The notes under the pieces: generated by a model
What the model saw: the letters and a program-made list of their open reading frames with translations, nothing else
The model's database searches: none
Told to the model about the DNA's origin: nothing
In this document: positions 41,714 through 50,061 of the stretch, in pieces
Layout: the number at the start of each line of letters is the position of its first letter
Position numbering within the stretch: the first letter of the stretch is position 1
Program-made: the position numbers and the translations under genes
Assembly: GCA_964527565.1 (NCBI GenBank)
Contig: CAZGOY010000007.1
Span: 48,570 to 112,569 of the forward strand
Direction of reading: 5' to 3'
Length of the DNA: 64,000 nt
Origin: JAGXQV01 sp964527565
Lineage (GTDB): Bacteria > Pseudomonadota > Gammaproteobacteria > Burkholderiales > Sulfuricellaceae

Positions 41714-42895
41714 GTGAACGCCATCAAAAAATTGACCGTCCCGATATTCCTGTTGAGCGCCGTTCTTGCCGGTTGCGGCTCCGGCGACAAACCTTCCGCC
41801 GCTGCTCCCGGCGCCGGGCCGGGGGGCGCAACGCCGCCTGCCGAGGTCGATGTCGTCACCGTCACCGTGGGGACGCAAACCCTGACCCAGGATCTGCCGG
41901 GGCGCTTGCAGGCACGGCATACTGCCCAAGTGCGGGCGCGGGTGGAAGGCATCGTCGAAAAGCGGCTGTTTGCCGAAGGGTCGGATGTCAAGGAGGGCAT
42001 GACCCTGTTCCAGATCGATGCGCGCACCTACAAGGCTACGCTGGATGCCGCGCGTGCCGACGCCGAGGCTGCGCGCCTGGTGGTGGAGCGCTACCGCCCG
42101 CTACTGGAAGTCAAGGCGGTCAGCCAGCAGGAATTCGATGCCGCGCAGGCGCGCTACAAACAGACGCAGGCCGCCGTGGCGCGCGCCGAACTGGACATGG
42201 AAAACACCCGCGTGCCGGCGCCGGTTTCCGGGCGCATCGGGCGCACGCTGGTTACCGAAGGCGCATTGGTCGGCAGGGGCGAGGCCACGCACATGGCCAC
42301 CATCGAGCAGGTCAACCCGATCTACGTCAATTTCACCCAGCCGGGCAGCGAACTCCTGCGTCTGCGGGCGGCCATGAAATCCGGCAGGCTGAAGCGCGCC
42401 GAGTCGGGCAAGGTGGAGCTGCTGCTGGAGGATGGCAGCCTCTATCCGCATGCCGGCAAAATCCTGTTCTCCGACCTCGCGGTTGATCCAGGCACCGGCG
42501 CCATGTCCCTGCGCGCCGAGTTTCCCAACCCCTTGCGCGAATTGTTGCCCGGCATGTTCGTGCGCATCCGCTTCCCCGCCGCAGTGGCCGACCATGCCAT
42601 TCGCGTGCCGCAACGCGCCGTGCAGGGCGGGCCGCAGGGCCAGTCGGTGATGCTGGTGACGCCCGACGGCAAGGTCGCGCCCCAGCCGGTGAAAACCGGC
42701 GGCATGGCGGGTGGCGATTTCATCATTGCCGAAGGGCTGAAAGGGGGCGAACAGGTGATCGTCAACGGCTTGCAGAAAGTCCGCCCCGGTGCGCCGGTGA
42801 AGGCCGTGCCGTGGAATCCGCAGGCGATTACCCAGCCTGTCAGCCAGCCCGCTGCAGAGCAAAAAAACAGCGTCGGCAAGCAGAAAGAGGGTTAA
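41714..42895 (+). CDS. RND efflux periplasmic adaptor (AcrA/MexA-like lipoprotein)
   Basis: A 393-residue membrane fusion protein. The signal peptide ends in the lipobox LSAVLAGCGS. ARVEGIVEKRLFAEGSDVKE and the RVPAPVSGRIGRTLVTEGAL segment are the two lipoyl halves, joined by a helical hairpin. The C-terminus has VPQRAVQGGPQGQSVMLV. It links the inner-membrane pump to the outer-membrane channel. It is first of three efflux genes and ends three bases before the permease. Confidence 0.93.
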   Translation: MNAIKKLTVPIFLLSAVLAGCGSGDKPSAAAPGAGPGGATPPAEVDVVTVTVGTQTLTQDLPGRLQARHTAQVRARVEGIVEKRLFAEGSDVKEGMTLFQIDARTYKATLDAARADAEAARLVVERYRPLLEVKAVSQQEFDAAQARYKQTQAAVARAELDMENTRVPAPVSGRIGRTLVTEGALVGRGEATHMATIEQVNPIYVNFTQPGSELLRLRAAMKSGRLKRAESGKVELLLEDGSLYPHAGKILFSDLAVDPGTGAMSLRAEFPNPLRELLPGMFVRIRFPAAVADHAIRVPQRAVQGGPQGQSVMLVTPDGKVAPQPVKTGGMAGGDFIIAEGLKGGEQVIVNGLQKVRPGAPVKAVPWNPQAITQPVSQPAAEQKNSVGKQKEG

Positions 42896-42898
42896 GCG

Positions 42899-45800
42899 AT
42901 GTTCGCCAAATTTTTCATTGATCGCCCGGTGTTCGCCTGGGTGATCGCCATCGCCATCCTGCTGGCCGGGGCACTGGCGCTCAAAAACCTGCCGGTCTCG
43001 CAATATCCTTCGGTGGCGCCGCCCGCGCTGGACATTTCCGTGATCTATCCCGGCGCGGCTTCGCGGGTGGTGGAAGAAACCGCCATTGCCCTCATCGAAC
43101 AGGAAATGAACGGCATTGAAAACCTGCTCTACATGGATTCCGCCTCCCAGGTGGGCACCGGCACGGTGACGCTCACCTTCAAGCCCGGCACCGATCTCAA
43201 CCACGCCTCGGTGGAGGCGCAGAACCGCATCAAGCGCATTGAGGCGCGCCTGCCGGACGACGTGCGCCGCGTCGGCGTCACGGTGAACAAGACGGCGCGC
43301 AATTACGTGATGATCGTATCGCTGTTTTCCCCCGACAAGAGCATGAATAACGTCGATCTGGGCAGCTATGCCGCCGCCAGCGTCTTGAACCCGATCCGCC
43401 GCGTGCCCGGCGTGGGTGAGGCGCTGCTGTTCGGCACGGAATATTCGATGCGCATCTGGCTCAAGCCGGAAAAACTCCAGGGTTACAAGCTCTCGCCCGC
43501 CGACGTGGCGCGCGCGATTCGCGCGCAGAACGTGCAGATTCCCACCGGCGAGCTTGGCCAGTTGCCGGCGGCGCCGGGGCAGGAGTTGAACGCGGTGATC
43601 GTCACCCAGGGGCGTTTATCCTCGCCGGAAGAGTTCGGCAACATCATCGTGCGCACCAATGCGGACGGTTCCACCCTGCGCGTGAAGGACGTGGCGCGCG
43701 TGGAGCTGGGCGCCCAGGACTACTCGGTGGCCGCGCGCATCGACGGCCAGCCCACCGCCGCTATTGCCGTGCGCCTGTCGCCCGGCGCCAATGCGCTGGA
43801 AACGGTGCAGGCGGTGAATGCGCGCATGAGCGAGCTTGAGCGTTTTTTCCCCAAGGGCGTCAGTTGGACGGTGCCTTACGACACCTCGAAATTCGTTGAA
43901 ATTTCCATTCGCGAAGTGGTCAAGACCCTGGCGGAAGCGATCCTGCTGGTGTTCCTGGTGATGTTCCTGTTCCTGGAAAACCTGCGCGCCACCCTGATTC
44001 CCACCATCGTCGTGCCGATTGCCCTGGTCGGCGGCGCGCTGGGGCTGTACCTGTTCGGCTACTCGATCAACGTGCTGACCCTCTTTGCCATGGTGCTGGC
44101 CATCGGCATGGTGGTGGACGACGCCATCGTGGTGGTGGAAAACGTCGAACGGCTGATGACCACGGAAAATCTCTCCCCGCGCGAAGCCACGCGCAAGGCC
44201 ATGGACCAGATCGTCGGGGCCATTATCGCCATCACCCTGGTGCTTTCTGCCGTGTTCGTGCCGATGGCCTTCTTCGGCGGTTCCACCGGAGCGATCTATC
44301 GCCAATTCGCCGTCACCCTGGTGCTCACCATCCTGTTCTCGGCGCTGATGTCCTTCACCCTGACGCCGGCCCTGTGCGCCAGCCTGCTCAAGCACCAGCC
44401 GGGCAAGGAAATGATGCCCACGCGCGGTTTCTTTGGCTGGTTCAACCGCTTCTTTGCGCGCACCACCCAGGGCTACACCAGCTGGGTGGGGCGCGCCCTG
44501 AAGAAGACCGGGCGCTACCTGGTGCTCTACGCCGTCATCCTGGGCGCCACCGGCTGGCTGTTCGGCAAGCTGCCCGGCAGTTTTCTGCCGGATGAAGACC
44601 AGGGCTATTTCATGAGCATCATCCAATTGCCGCCGGGGGCGACCACGGAACGCACCCTGGCAGTGCTCTCGCAGGTGGAACAGCATTACCTCAAGCAGCC
44701 GGAAGTGAAGCATGTGATCGGCGTGGCGGGTTTCTCCTTTTTCGGGCGCGGCCAGAACGCGGCTATCACCTTCGTGCGGTTGAAGGGCTGGGACGAGCGC
44801 CCAGAGCAGACCAGCACGGCGCAATCCCTGGTGCGCAAGGCCAACATGGCTTTCTTCGGCATCAAGCAGGCGATGGTCTTCGCCATCAATCCGCCGCCGA
44901 TTCCCGAACTGGCGGCAGCCGGCGGTTTCGATTTCCGTTTGCAGGACCGCGGCGGGCTGGGGCGCGACAAGCTGCTGGAAGCGCGCAACATGGCGCTGGG
45001 GCTGGCCATGCAGGACAAACGCCTGGCCGGGGTGCGCCCGGAAGGTCAGGAAGCGGCGCCGCAACTCTATCTCGACATCGACCGCGTCAAGGCTGAAACG
45101 CTGGGCGTGGCCATGGCCGACTTGAACGACACCCTGCAATCGGCGCTGGGCGTGGCCTATATCAACGACTTCGTGCGCCAGGGCCGCATCCTGCGCGTGC
45201 AGATGCAGGCCGAGGCCGATACCCGCCGGAGCATGGAAGACATCCTCAAGCTGCCGGTGCGCAACGGGCGCGGCGAGATGGTGATGTTGTCCGAACTTGC
45301 CAAGCCGCAGTGGGTGGCGGGTTCGCCCAAGCTCGACCGCTACAACGGCCTGCCCTCGATGAAAATCGCCGGGATGCCCGCGCCCGGACGCAGCACCGGC
45401 GAAGCCCTGGCAGTAATGGAAGAAATCGCGCAAAAGCTGCCGCCGGGCATTGGCTTCGAGTGGTCGGCCACCTCTTTCGAGGAACGCATGTCGGGCACGC
45501 AGGCGCCGCTCCTGTTCGCCGTTTCGCTGGTGGTGGTGTTCCTCGCGCTGGCCGCGCTCTACGAGAGCTGGTCGATCCCCTTCGCGGTGATGCTGGTGGT
45601 GCCGCTGGGCGTGTTCGGCGCGGTGCTGGCGGTGGACTTGCGCGGGCTGCCCAACGACGTGTATTTCAAGGTGGGCCTGATCGCCATCATTGGCCTCTCT
45701 GCCAAGAACGCCATCCTGATCATCGAATTCGCCCGCAAATTGCAGGACGAGGGCATGGGCCTGATCGAAGCCACGCTGGAAGCCTGCCGCCTGCGTTTCC

Positions 45801-46024
45801 GTCCCATCCTGATGACCTCCATCGCCTTCGTCGCCGCCGTGGTGCCGCTGGCGCTTTCCACCGGCGCGGGCGCCGAGAGCCGCCACGCCATCGGCACCGG
45901 CGTGATGGGCGGCATGATCGCCGCCACCGTGCTGGCGGTGTTCCTGGTGCCGGTGTTCTTCGTGGTGATCCGGCGCATCTTCCCCGGCCACGCCAGAATT
46001 CATGGGGAGAACGACCATGCATAA
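42899..46024 (+). CDS. RND multidrug efflux permease (AcrB/MexB-like, HAE1)
   Basis: A 1041-residue inner-membrane proton-driven pump. MFAKFFIDRPVFAWVIAIAI is the classical start. TM4 contains GMVVDDAIVVVENVERLM with the two conserved Asp residues, and TM10 has GLSAKNAILIIEFARKLQ with the essential Lys. RQFAVTLVLTILFSALMSFT is another signature. It exports hydrophobic drugs from the periplasm; the range is not predictable. The length is typical. Confidence 0.95.
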   Translation: MFAKFFIDRPVFAWVIAIAILLAGALALKNLPVSQYPSVAPPALDISVIYPGAASRVVEETAIALIEQEMNGIENLLYMDSASQVGTGTVTLTFKPGTDLNHASVEAQNRIKRIEARLPDDVRRVGVTVNKTARNYVMIVSLFSPDKSMNNVDLGSYAAASVLNPIRRVPGVGEALLFGTEYSMRIWLKPEKLQGYKLSPADVARAIRAQNVQIPTGELGQLPAAPGQELNAVIVTQGRLSSPEEFGNIIVRTNADGSTLRVKDVARVELGAQDYSVAARIDGQPTAAIAVRLSPGANALETVQAVNARMSELERFFPKGVSWTVPYDTSKFVEISIREVVKTLAEAILLVFLVMFLFLENLRATLIPTIVVPIALVGGALGLYLFGYSINVLTLFAMVLAIGMVVDDAIVVVENVERLMTTENLSPREATRKAMDQIVGAIIAITLVLSAVFVPMAFFGGSTGAIYRQFAVTLVLTILFSALMSFTLTPALCASLLKHQPGKEMMPTRGFFGWFNRFFARTTQGYTSWVGRALKKTGRYLVLYAVILGATGWLFGKLPGSFLPDEDQGYFMSIIQLPPGATTERTLAVLSQVEQHYLKQPEVKHVIGVAGFSFFGRGQNAAITFVRLKGWDERPEQTSTAQSLVRKANMAFFGIKQAMVFAINPPPIPELAAAGGFDFRLQDRGGLGRDKLLEARNMALGLAMQDKRLAGVRPEGQEAAPQLYLDIDRVKAETLGVAMADLNDTLQSALGVAYINDFVRQGRILRVQMQAEADTRRSMEDILKLPVRNGRGEMVMLSELAKPQWVAGSPKLDRYNGLPSMKIAGMPAPGRSTGEALAVMEEIAQKLPPGIGFEWSATSFEERMSGTQAPLLFAVSLVVVFLALAALYESWSIPFAVMLVVPLGVFGAVLAVDLRGLPNDVYFKVGLIAIIGLSAKNAILIIEFARKLQDEGMGLIEATLEACRLRFRPILMTSIAFVAAVVPLALSTGAGAESRHAIGTGVMGGMIAATVLAVFLVPVFFVVIRRIFPGHARIHGENDHA

Positions 46025-47414
46025 ATTTATCCGCAGCAACTTGCCGGCAGCCTTGCTGGCGCTTTCCGGCTGTTCCTTCATTCCCGCCCACGAACGTCCC
46101 GCGGCGCCCGTCGCGGCAAGCTGGCCGGCGCCCGCCGCCGGGCAACAGGCGCTGGCCGGCCTGACCTGGCAGCGCATGCTGCCCGACCCGCGCCTGCAGG
46201 CGCTGATCCAGGCCGCGCTGGAACACAACCGCGACCTGCGCATCGCCGTTGCCCGCGTCGAGGAAGCGCGTGCTCTCTATGGCATCGCCCGCGCCGACAG
46301 CCTGCCCACGCTGAATCTCAATGCCTCGCGCAGTGTGGCGCACACCCCCGGCGACCTCAACGCCAGCGGCCGCTCGCAAACCAGCCGCCGCAACGACCTA
46401 GCGCTGGGCGTGGCGGCCTTCGAAGTGGATTTCTGGGGCCGGGTAAAAAGCTTGAGCGAAGCCGCGCGCGCCGCTTTCCTGGCGACCGGGGAAGCGCAGG
46501 CGGCCTTCCGGCTGTCCCTCGTCGCCGACGTCGCCCAGGCCTATCTCGGCGTGCAGGAACTCGACGAACGCCTGGCGCTGACCCGCGCCACCCTGGAGAA
46601 CCGCAAGGATTTGCGCTTCCTGATGCAAAAGCGGCGCGATGCCGGGCTGGCAGGCGATCTGGAGTTGCTGGCTGCCAGCGGTGCCTTTGAGTCCGTGCGC
46701 GCCGAGCTTGCCGCCCTGGAACGCAGCCGCACCCAAGCCGCCAACGCGCTCGCCCTGCTGGTGGGCAATGAACCGCAAAACCTTCCCGCCGGAAGGCGTC
46801 TGGGCGAGCAGGGCATGGCGTTGGACATCGCCGTGGAGGCGCCTGCCGAAGCCTTGCTCTACCGTCCCGACGTGCGCGCCGCCGAACTGAGGCTGATCGC
46901 CGCCAACGCCAACATCGGCGCGGCACGCGCCGCTTTCCTGCCGCGCGTCGGCTTGAACCTGGGATTCGGCCTGGCGGGCGCTTCCCTGTCCGGGCTGTTC
47001 GATGCCGGCAGCGGCGCCTGGAGTTTCGTGCCCAGCCTGGCCCTGCCGCTGTTCGACGGCGGGCGCATCCAGGCCGGGGTCGATGTAGCCGAGGCACGCA
47101 AGGTGATGGCGGTGGCCGAATACGAAAAAACCATCCAGCAGGCCTTCCGCGAAGTGGCGGATATCCTGGCCGCGCGCGATCAGCTCGCCGAGCAACTGAA
47201 CGCGCAGGAGGCCGCGGAAACCGCCCAGGCCGGGCGGCTCAAGCTGGTAACCGCCCGCTACCAGGCCGGGGCGTCGAATTACCTGGAAGTGCTGGACGCC
47301 CAGCGCGACGCCTACGCCGCCCAGCAAGGCACGCTACAGACGCGCCGCGCGCTGCTGGCTTCCGCCGCGCAACTCTACAAGGCGCTGGGCGGGGGGCGCG
47401 GCGTGGAGAATTGA
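46017..47414 (+). CDS. RND efflux outer-membrane lipoprotein (OprM/NodT family)
   Basis: A 465-residue TolC-type channel with a lipobox in LLALSGCSF. Repeated helical segments and NDLALGVAAFEVDFWGRVKS and RPDVRAAELRLIAANANIGA are NodT-family hallmarks. The ATG at 46017 follows GGGGAGAACG and overlaps the permease stop by eight bases. It completes the tripartite pump. Confidence 0.93.
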   Translation: MHKFIRSNLPAALLALSGCSFIPAHERPAAPVAASWPAPAAGQQALAGLTWQRMLPDPRLQALIQAALEHNRDLRIAVARVEEARALYGIARADSLPTLNLNASRSVAHTPGDLNASGRSQTSRRNDLALGVAAFEVDFWGRVKSLSEAARAAFLATGEAQAAFRLSLVADVAQAYLGVQELDERLALTRATLENRKDLRFLMQKRRDAGLAGDLELLAASGAFESVRAELAALERSRTQAANALALLVGNEPQNLPAGRRLGEQGMALDIAVEAPAEALLYRPDVRAAELRLIAANANIGAARAAFLPRVGLNLGFGLAGASLSGLFDAGSGAWSFVPSLALPLFDGGRIQAGVDVAEARKVMAVAEYEKTIQQAFREVADILAARDQLAEQLNAQEAAETAQAGRLKLVTARYQAGASNYLEVLDAQRDAYAAQQGTLQTRRALLASAAQLYKALGGGRGVEN

Positions 47415-47518
47415 ACCCGGATTTTCCTGGATTCAGCACCCGTCATGGCCAAAGACAAACTTGCTGGAATCATGCTCAATCACTATGACTAACTCCGATT
47501 AAACAAAAAGGGGCAAGT

Positions 47519-47947
47519 CTATTTAGACTCGCTTGACGAATCGGGAAAATCAGTCGGCGCAATGACCGGCGGCTTCAATTTTGCCTTGGTCGCCAGCTTT
47601 TTAAACTTCTGGTCGAGTGTCGCCAGAGCTTCGCAGCCCATCGTACCGGCATGGTGCAAGGCATCAGCGAAATCAAAACCCGACTGATAGTATTGGAGCG
47701 CTTGTTGAATGTCAGACTGCCTTTCAAAATTCATATTTCGTACTGACAGCAGCGCTTCGAATGATCTCACGATGGCTGGCTTATCCAGCGAATACGCGCC
47801 GCGCAACACCCACTCAAGCTCCAGCGTCACCGTAAGCGGCACGAACAAAGCATTGCCGGTGTCAATGAGCGCAACCGCCTGGCTGGCCTTCACTGGATCG
47901 TCATTGGTCACCAGCCTTGCCAAAATATTGGTATCCAGCGCAATCAT
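47519..47947 (-). CDS. vapC: PIN-domain toxin, VapC-like
   Basis: A 142-residue PIN ribonuclease. The acidic residues are Asp5 in IALDTNILARLVTNDD, Glu in LELEWVLRGAYSL, and Asp in GFDFADALHHA. Its ATG overlaps the stop of the AbrB-type antitoxin gene. VapC toxins cleave tRNA or rRNA. The length is typical. Confidence 0.88.
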   Translation of the reverse strand: MIALDTNILARLVTNDDPVKASQAVALIDTGNALFVPLTVTLELEWVLRGAYSLDKPAIVRSFEALLSVRNMNFERQSDIQQALQYYQSGFDFADALHHAGTMGCEALATLDQKFKKLATKAKLKPPVIAPTDFPDSSSESK

Positions 47948-48183
47948 GATTTGGCGGCGTATTTGGCCACGTCCATTTGTTCCGCAGTAATCGCCGGGCC
48001 GGTGTATCCGGCAATGCCAACACAGTCGGCGGCGCGTTTGGTCTTTTTGGCGTCATCCACCAACGCTCTGAACCCGCCGCCATCGGGCAACACGTCCAAC
48101 CTCGTGCCAGGGGTAATGCCCAGCAGCCGACGTATCTCTGCGGGAATGACCAACTGGCCTTTTTCAGATACCGTTACAATCAT
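47944..48183 (-). CDS. vapB: AbrB-type antitoxin, VapB-like
   Basis: A 79-residue antitoxin with a swapped-hairpin AbrB domain: VTVSEKGQLVIPAEIRRLLG, then PGTRLDVLPDGGGFRALV. The C-terminal tail should block the VapC active site. It overlaps vapC by four bases and likely represses its own promoter. Confidence 0.88.
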   Translation of the reverse strand: MIVTVSEKGQLVIPAEIRRLLGITPGTRLDVLPDGGGFRALVDDAKKTKRAADCVGIAGYTGPAITAEQMDVAKYAAKS

Positions 48184-48318
48184 GATGGACTCCTGAATTT
48201 ATCTTGCCCCATTTGAGCGTACTTGATAGTAGCACATTGGCTTACTGTGGTAAGCGATAGACGGCCACTTGCAAAAAAAGGGGGCAGATTTATTTTCCAA
48301 GCTATGACCACGCGGCAA

Positions 48319-48427
48319 CCTGACCGGGTAGGGATAGGAGATAAATAAATCCGTCCCCTTTTCCTGACCGCTAGTCCTTTCCTGACCGGGTAGGGATAGG
48401 AGATAAATAAATCCGTCCCCTTTTCCT
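48319..48427. repeat. 62-bp-period tandem repeat with inverted GGGG...ATTTATTT ends
   Basis: A block of about 47 bases starting CCTGACCGGGTAGGGATAGG and ending CCGTCCCCTTTTCCT occurs at 48319-48365 and again at 48381-48427. An opposite-orientation copy of the end motif (GGGGGCAGATTTATTT) lies just left, near 48281. Such AAAAGGGGACAGATTTATTT-type ends occur in REP-like elements linked to IS200-like transposases. No transposase gene is here. The rest of 48184-48474 holds nothing else I recognise. Confidence 0.7.
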
Positions 48428-48474
48428 AGTCCCTTTTCGCTATATTCCGGCCCGCTCGGGAGGAGCGGGAGTGC

Positions 48475-48834
48475 TCAGGCAGCGTGGGACAGCAAGCTTT
48501 CGTAAGGAATCTTCAAGCCATCGTGCAGGCGCTTCACCATGCGCAGGCTCAGGGCGCGCTTGCGGTTGAGCACCTCGGAAACCCGGCCGCTTGAGCCGAT
48601 ATAAGGTTCCAGATCCTTCGCCGCCAACCCCTGTTGCTCCATGCGGAACCTGATTGCCTCGACAGGATCGGCCGGGCCGATGGGATAATGTTTGTTCTCG
48701 TAAGATTCCACCAGCGCCACCAGCACTTCCATCTCATCCGCCTCGGGGGAACCCTCGGGCGCCTGGAAAATGGATTCAAGGCGGGCGAACACCGTCCGCA
48801 AATCATCATCGTTTCGAATCGGCTTAATATTCAT
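48475..48834 (-). CDS. higA: HigA-family antitoxin (XRE type)
   Basis: A 119-residue antitoxin. The C-terminal half has an XRE helix-turn-helix: AAKDLEPYIGSSGRVSEVLN, then RKRALSLRMVKRLHDGL. The N-terminal part begins MNIKPIRNDDDLRTVFARLE, the usual start of this HigA group. It overlaps the end of the HigB-type toxin gene by 11 bases. The toxin-first order is normal for HigBA. Confidence 0.88.
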   Translation of the reverse strand: MNIKPIRNDDDLRTVFARLESIFQAPEGSPEADEMEVLVALVESYENKHYPIGPADPVEAIRFRMEQQGLAAKDLEPYIGSSGRVSEVLNRKRALSLRMVKRLHDGLKIPYESLLSHAA

Positions 48835-49132
48835 TGACGGTCTCCACATCGATCATGTCGTAACGCGCATGCGTGCCGACGAATTTCACCCAGGCAATCC
48901 CCGCCCGGTACTGCATTTCCACTACCAGCCGATACTTGTTGCCGGCAATGTTGAACACCACCCGGTTATTGCCGCAGATGCTGGCATTCCGATAATGCGC
49001 TTTGATGTCCTGCGGCGAAACCCAATTCGCCTGCGCGGCCTCGTCGTACCAACTTTCCAGCGGGCCTTGCGCGTCAGCGCATCCGGGACGTTCCAAGAAC
49101 TTTCTCAAAGTGCTTTTGGCAATAATGCGCAT
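48824..49132 (-). CDS. higB: HigB-family toxin
   Basis: A 102-residue RelE-superfamily toxin. MRIIAKSTLRKFLERPGCAD is the family start, then ASICGNNRVVFNIAGNKYRL and AWVKFVGTHARYDMIDVETV. HigB proteins cleave mRNA during translation. It pairs with higA downstream. Confidence 0.88.
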   Translation of the reverse strand: MRIIAKSTLRKFLERPGCADAQGPLESWYDEAAQANWVSPQDIKAHYRNASICGNNRVVFNIAGNKYRLVVEMQYRAGIAWVKFVGTHARYDMIDVETVNEY

Positions 49133-49234
49133 GCCGGAATCTTAACTCCCAATACGGGAGCAATCAAGCCGCATCGAGACAAAGTCTGCACTGGCGACGA
49201 CCGAAGGAAGTGCAGAGCAAGGCGCCGTAGACGG

Positions 49235-49270
49235 AAAAACCCCCGCAGCCTTGTGAGCGACGGGGGTTTT
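49235..49270. terminator. Bidirectional Rho-independent terminator-like hairpin
   Basis: AAAAACCCCCG and CGGGGGTTTT pair across a 15-base loop, with A/T tracts on both sides. No gene clearly ends at this point, so its use is uncertain. It lies between the divergent higB and XRE genes. Confidence 0.6.
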
Positions 49271-49385
49271 GGTTGTTGCGCCCTCGGTGGGTTGAGGGTC
49301 AGGGGGTGGTTAAATGACCCTGGCCCCTTTGGCCTGTGATTTTTTGGTTGAAATGGCGCGGCGTCTGGCCGCCAGCAGATGGTAT

Positions 49386-49447
49386 ATAGCCGAAAGTGAA
49401 TAATTGCGCAATAGCTGAAACCCTATAATAGCCTGATAGCCGATAGC
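49386..49447. promoter_or_regulatory. Cluster of five ATAGC repeats upstream of XRE regulator
   Basis: ATAGC occurs at 49386, 49411, 49428, 49436 and 49443 in the same orientation, ending 15 bases before the XRE start. The last three are 8 and 7 bases apart. A TATAAT-like CTATAATAG lies within the cluster. This suits a repeated operator for the adjacent HTH protein. Confidence 0.45.
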
Positions 49448-49462
49448 TTTAGAATCGCCGCC

Positions 49463-49810
49463 ATGATGGATCAACGCATCAAACAGGCGCGGTTGGAAGC
49501 GGGATTGAGCCAGGCGGGGCTGGCGCGGCAGCTGTATGTGACGCAGCCGACGGTTTCCGACTGGGAATCGGGACGCAAGGCGCCGCACGTAAGGAATCTG
49601 GTGCGCCTGGCCTTGCTGCTGGGGGTGGATTTCGAGTGGCTTTCCACCGGGCGCGGCGAAATGCGCGCGCTGCCGCCGGCTGTTCGCGATGCCGCTGCCG
49701 GGAACTGGGCGATTCCCGAGGACGAAAGGGACCTGCTGGCCTGCTACGCCAGCCTGAAGGCGCCGCAGCGCGAGGCCTTGCGGGCGTTCTTGCATACCTT
49801 GACGGGGTGA
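49463..49810 (+). CDS. XRE-family helix-turn-helix regulator
   Basis: A 115-residue cytoplasmic DNA-binding protein. MDQRIKQARLEAGLSQAGLA and VTQPTVSDWESGRKAPHVRN form the five-helix XRE domain. The C-terminal tail has a short helix ending LRAFLHTLTG. It is monocistronic. Such small repressors often come from prophages or plasmids, but no phage gene is near. Confidence 0.85.
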   Translation: MMDQRIKQARLEAGLSQAGLARQLYVTQPTVSDWESGRKAPHVRNLVRLALLLGVDFEWLSTGRGEMRALPPAVRDAAAGNWAIPEDERDLLACYASLKAPQREALRAFLHTLTG

Positions 49811-49861
49811 CGGCAGCCGTCTGGGCTTTCTAACCCGAACGTTTTATATATGTATCTTCAA

Positions 49862-49944
49862 CCCGTGGGAGCGGCCTTGGCCGCGAGTTCTTTGGTTCCG
49901 GTGAGGAAAAGTCAAAATCTCGCGGCCAAGGCCGCTCCCACGGG
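49862..49944. repeat. REP-like element with perfect 26-bp inverted arms, copy 2
   Basis: The left arm (49862-49887) starts CCCGTGGGAGCGGCCTTGG; the right arm (49919-49944) is its exact reverse complement. The 31 bases between include TTCTTTGG and AAAAGTCAAAAT, which recur in the copy at 55380. The remaining gap bases between the XRE and helicase genes show no gene. Confidence 0.85.
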
Positions 49945-50061
49945 GTTGGGTGGTTTTCATGAAATATCCGGGCTAAAAACGGGCATGGTTGAAAATCCGC
50001 CCATATCCCCCTATCCTGCCCGACTCACGTCATCTGGAAGCACCGATTTACCCACCCCCGC

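Noticed and set aside
43616..46243. 875-aa minus-strand frame opposite the RND permease
   Set aside because: Low-complexity His/Gln/Arg-rich shadow of the permease codons with no recognisable motif.
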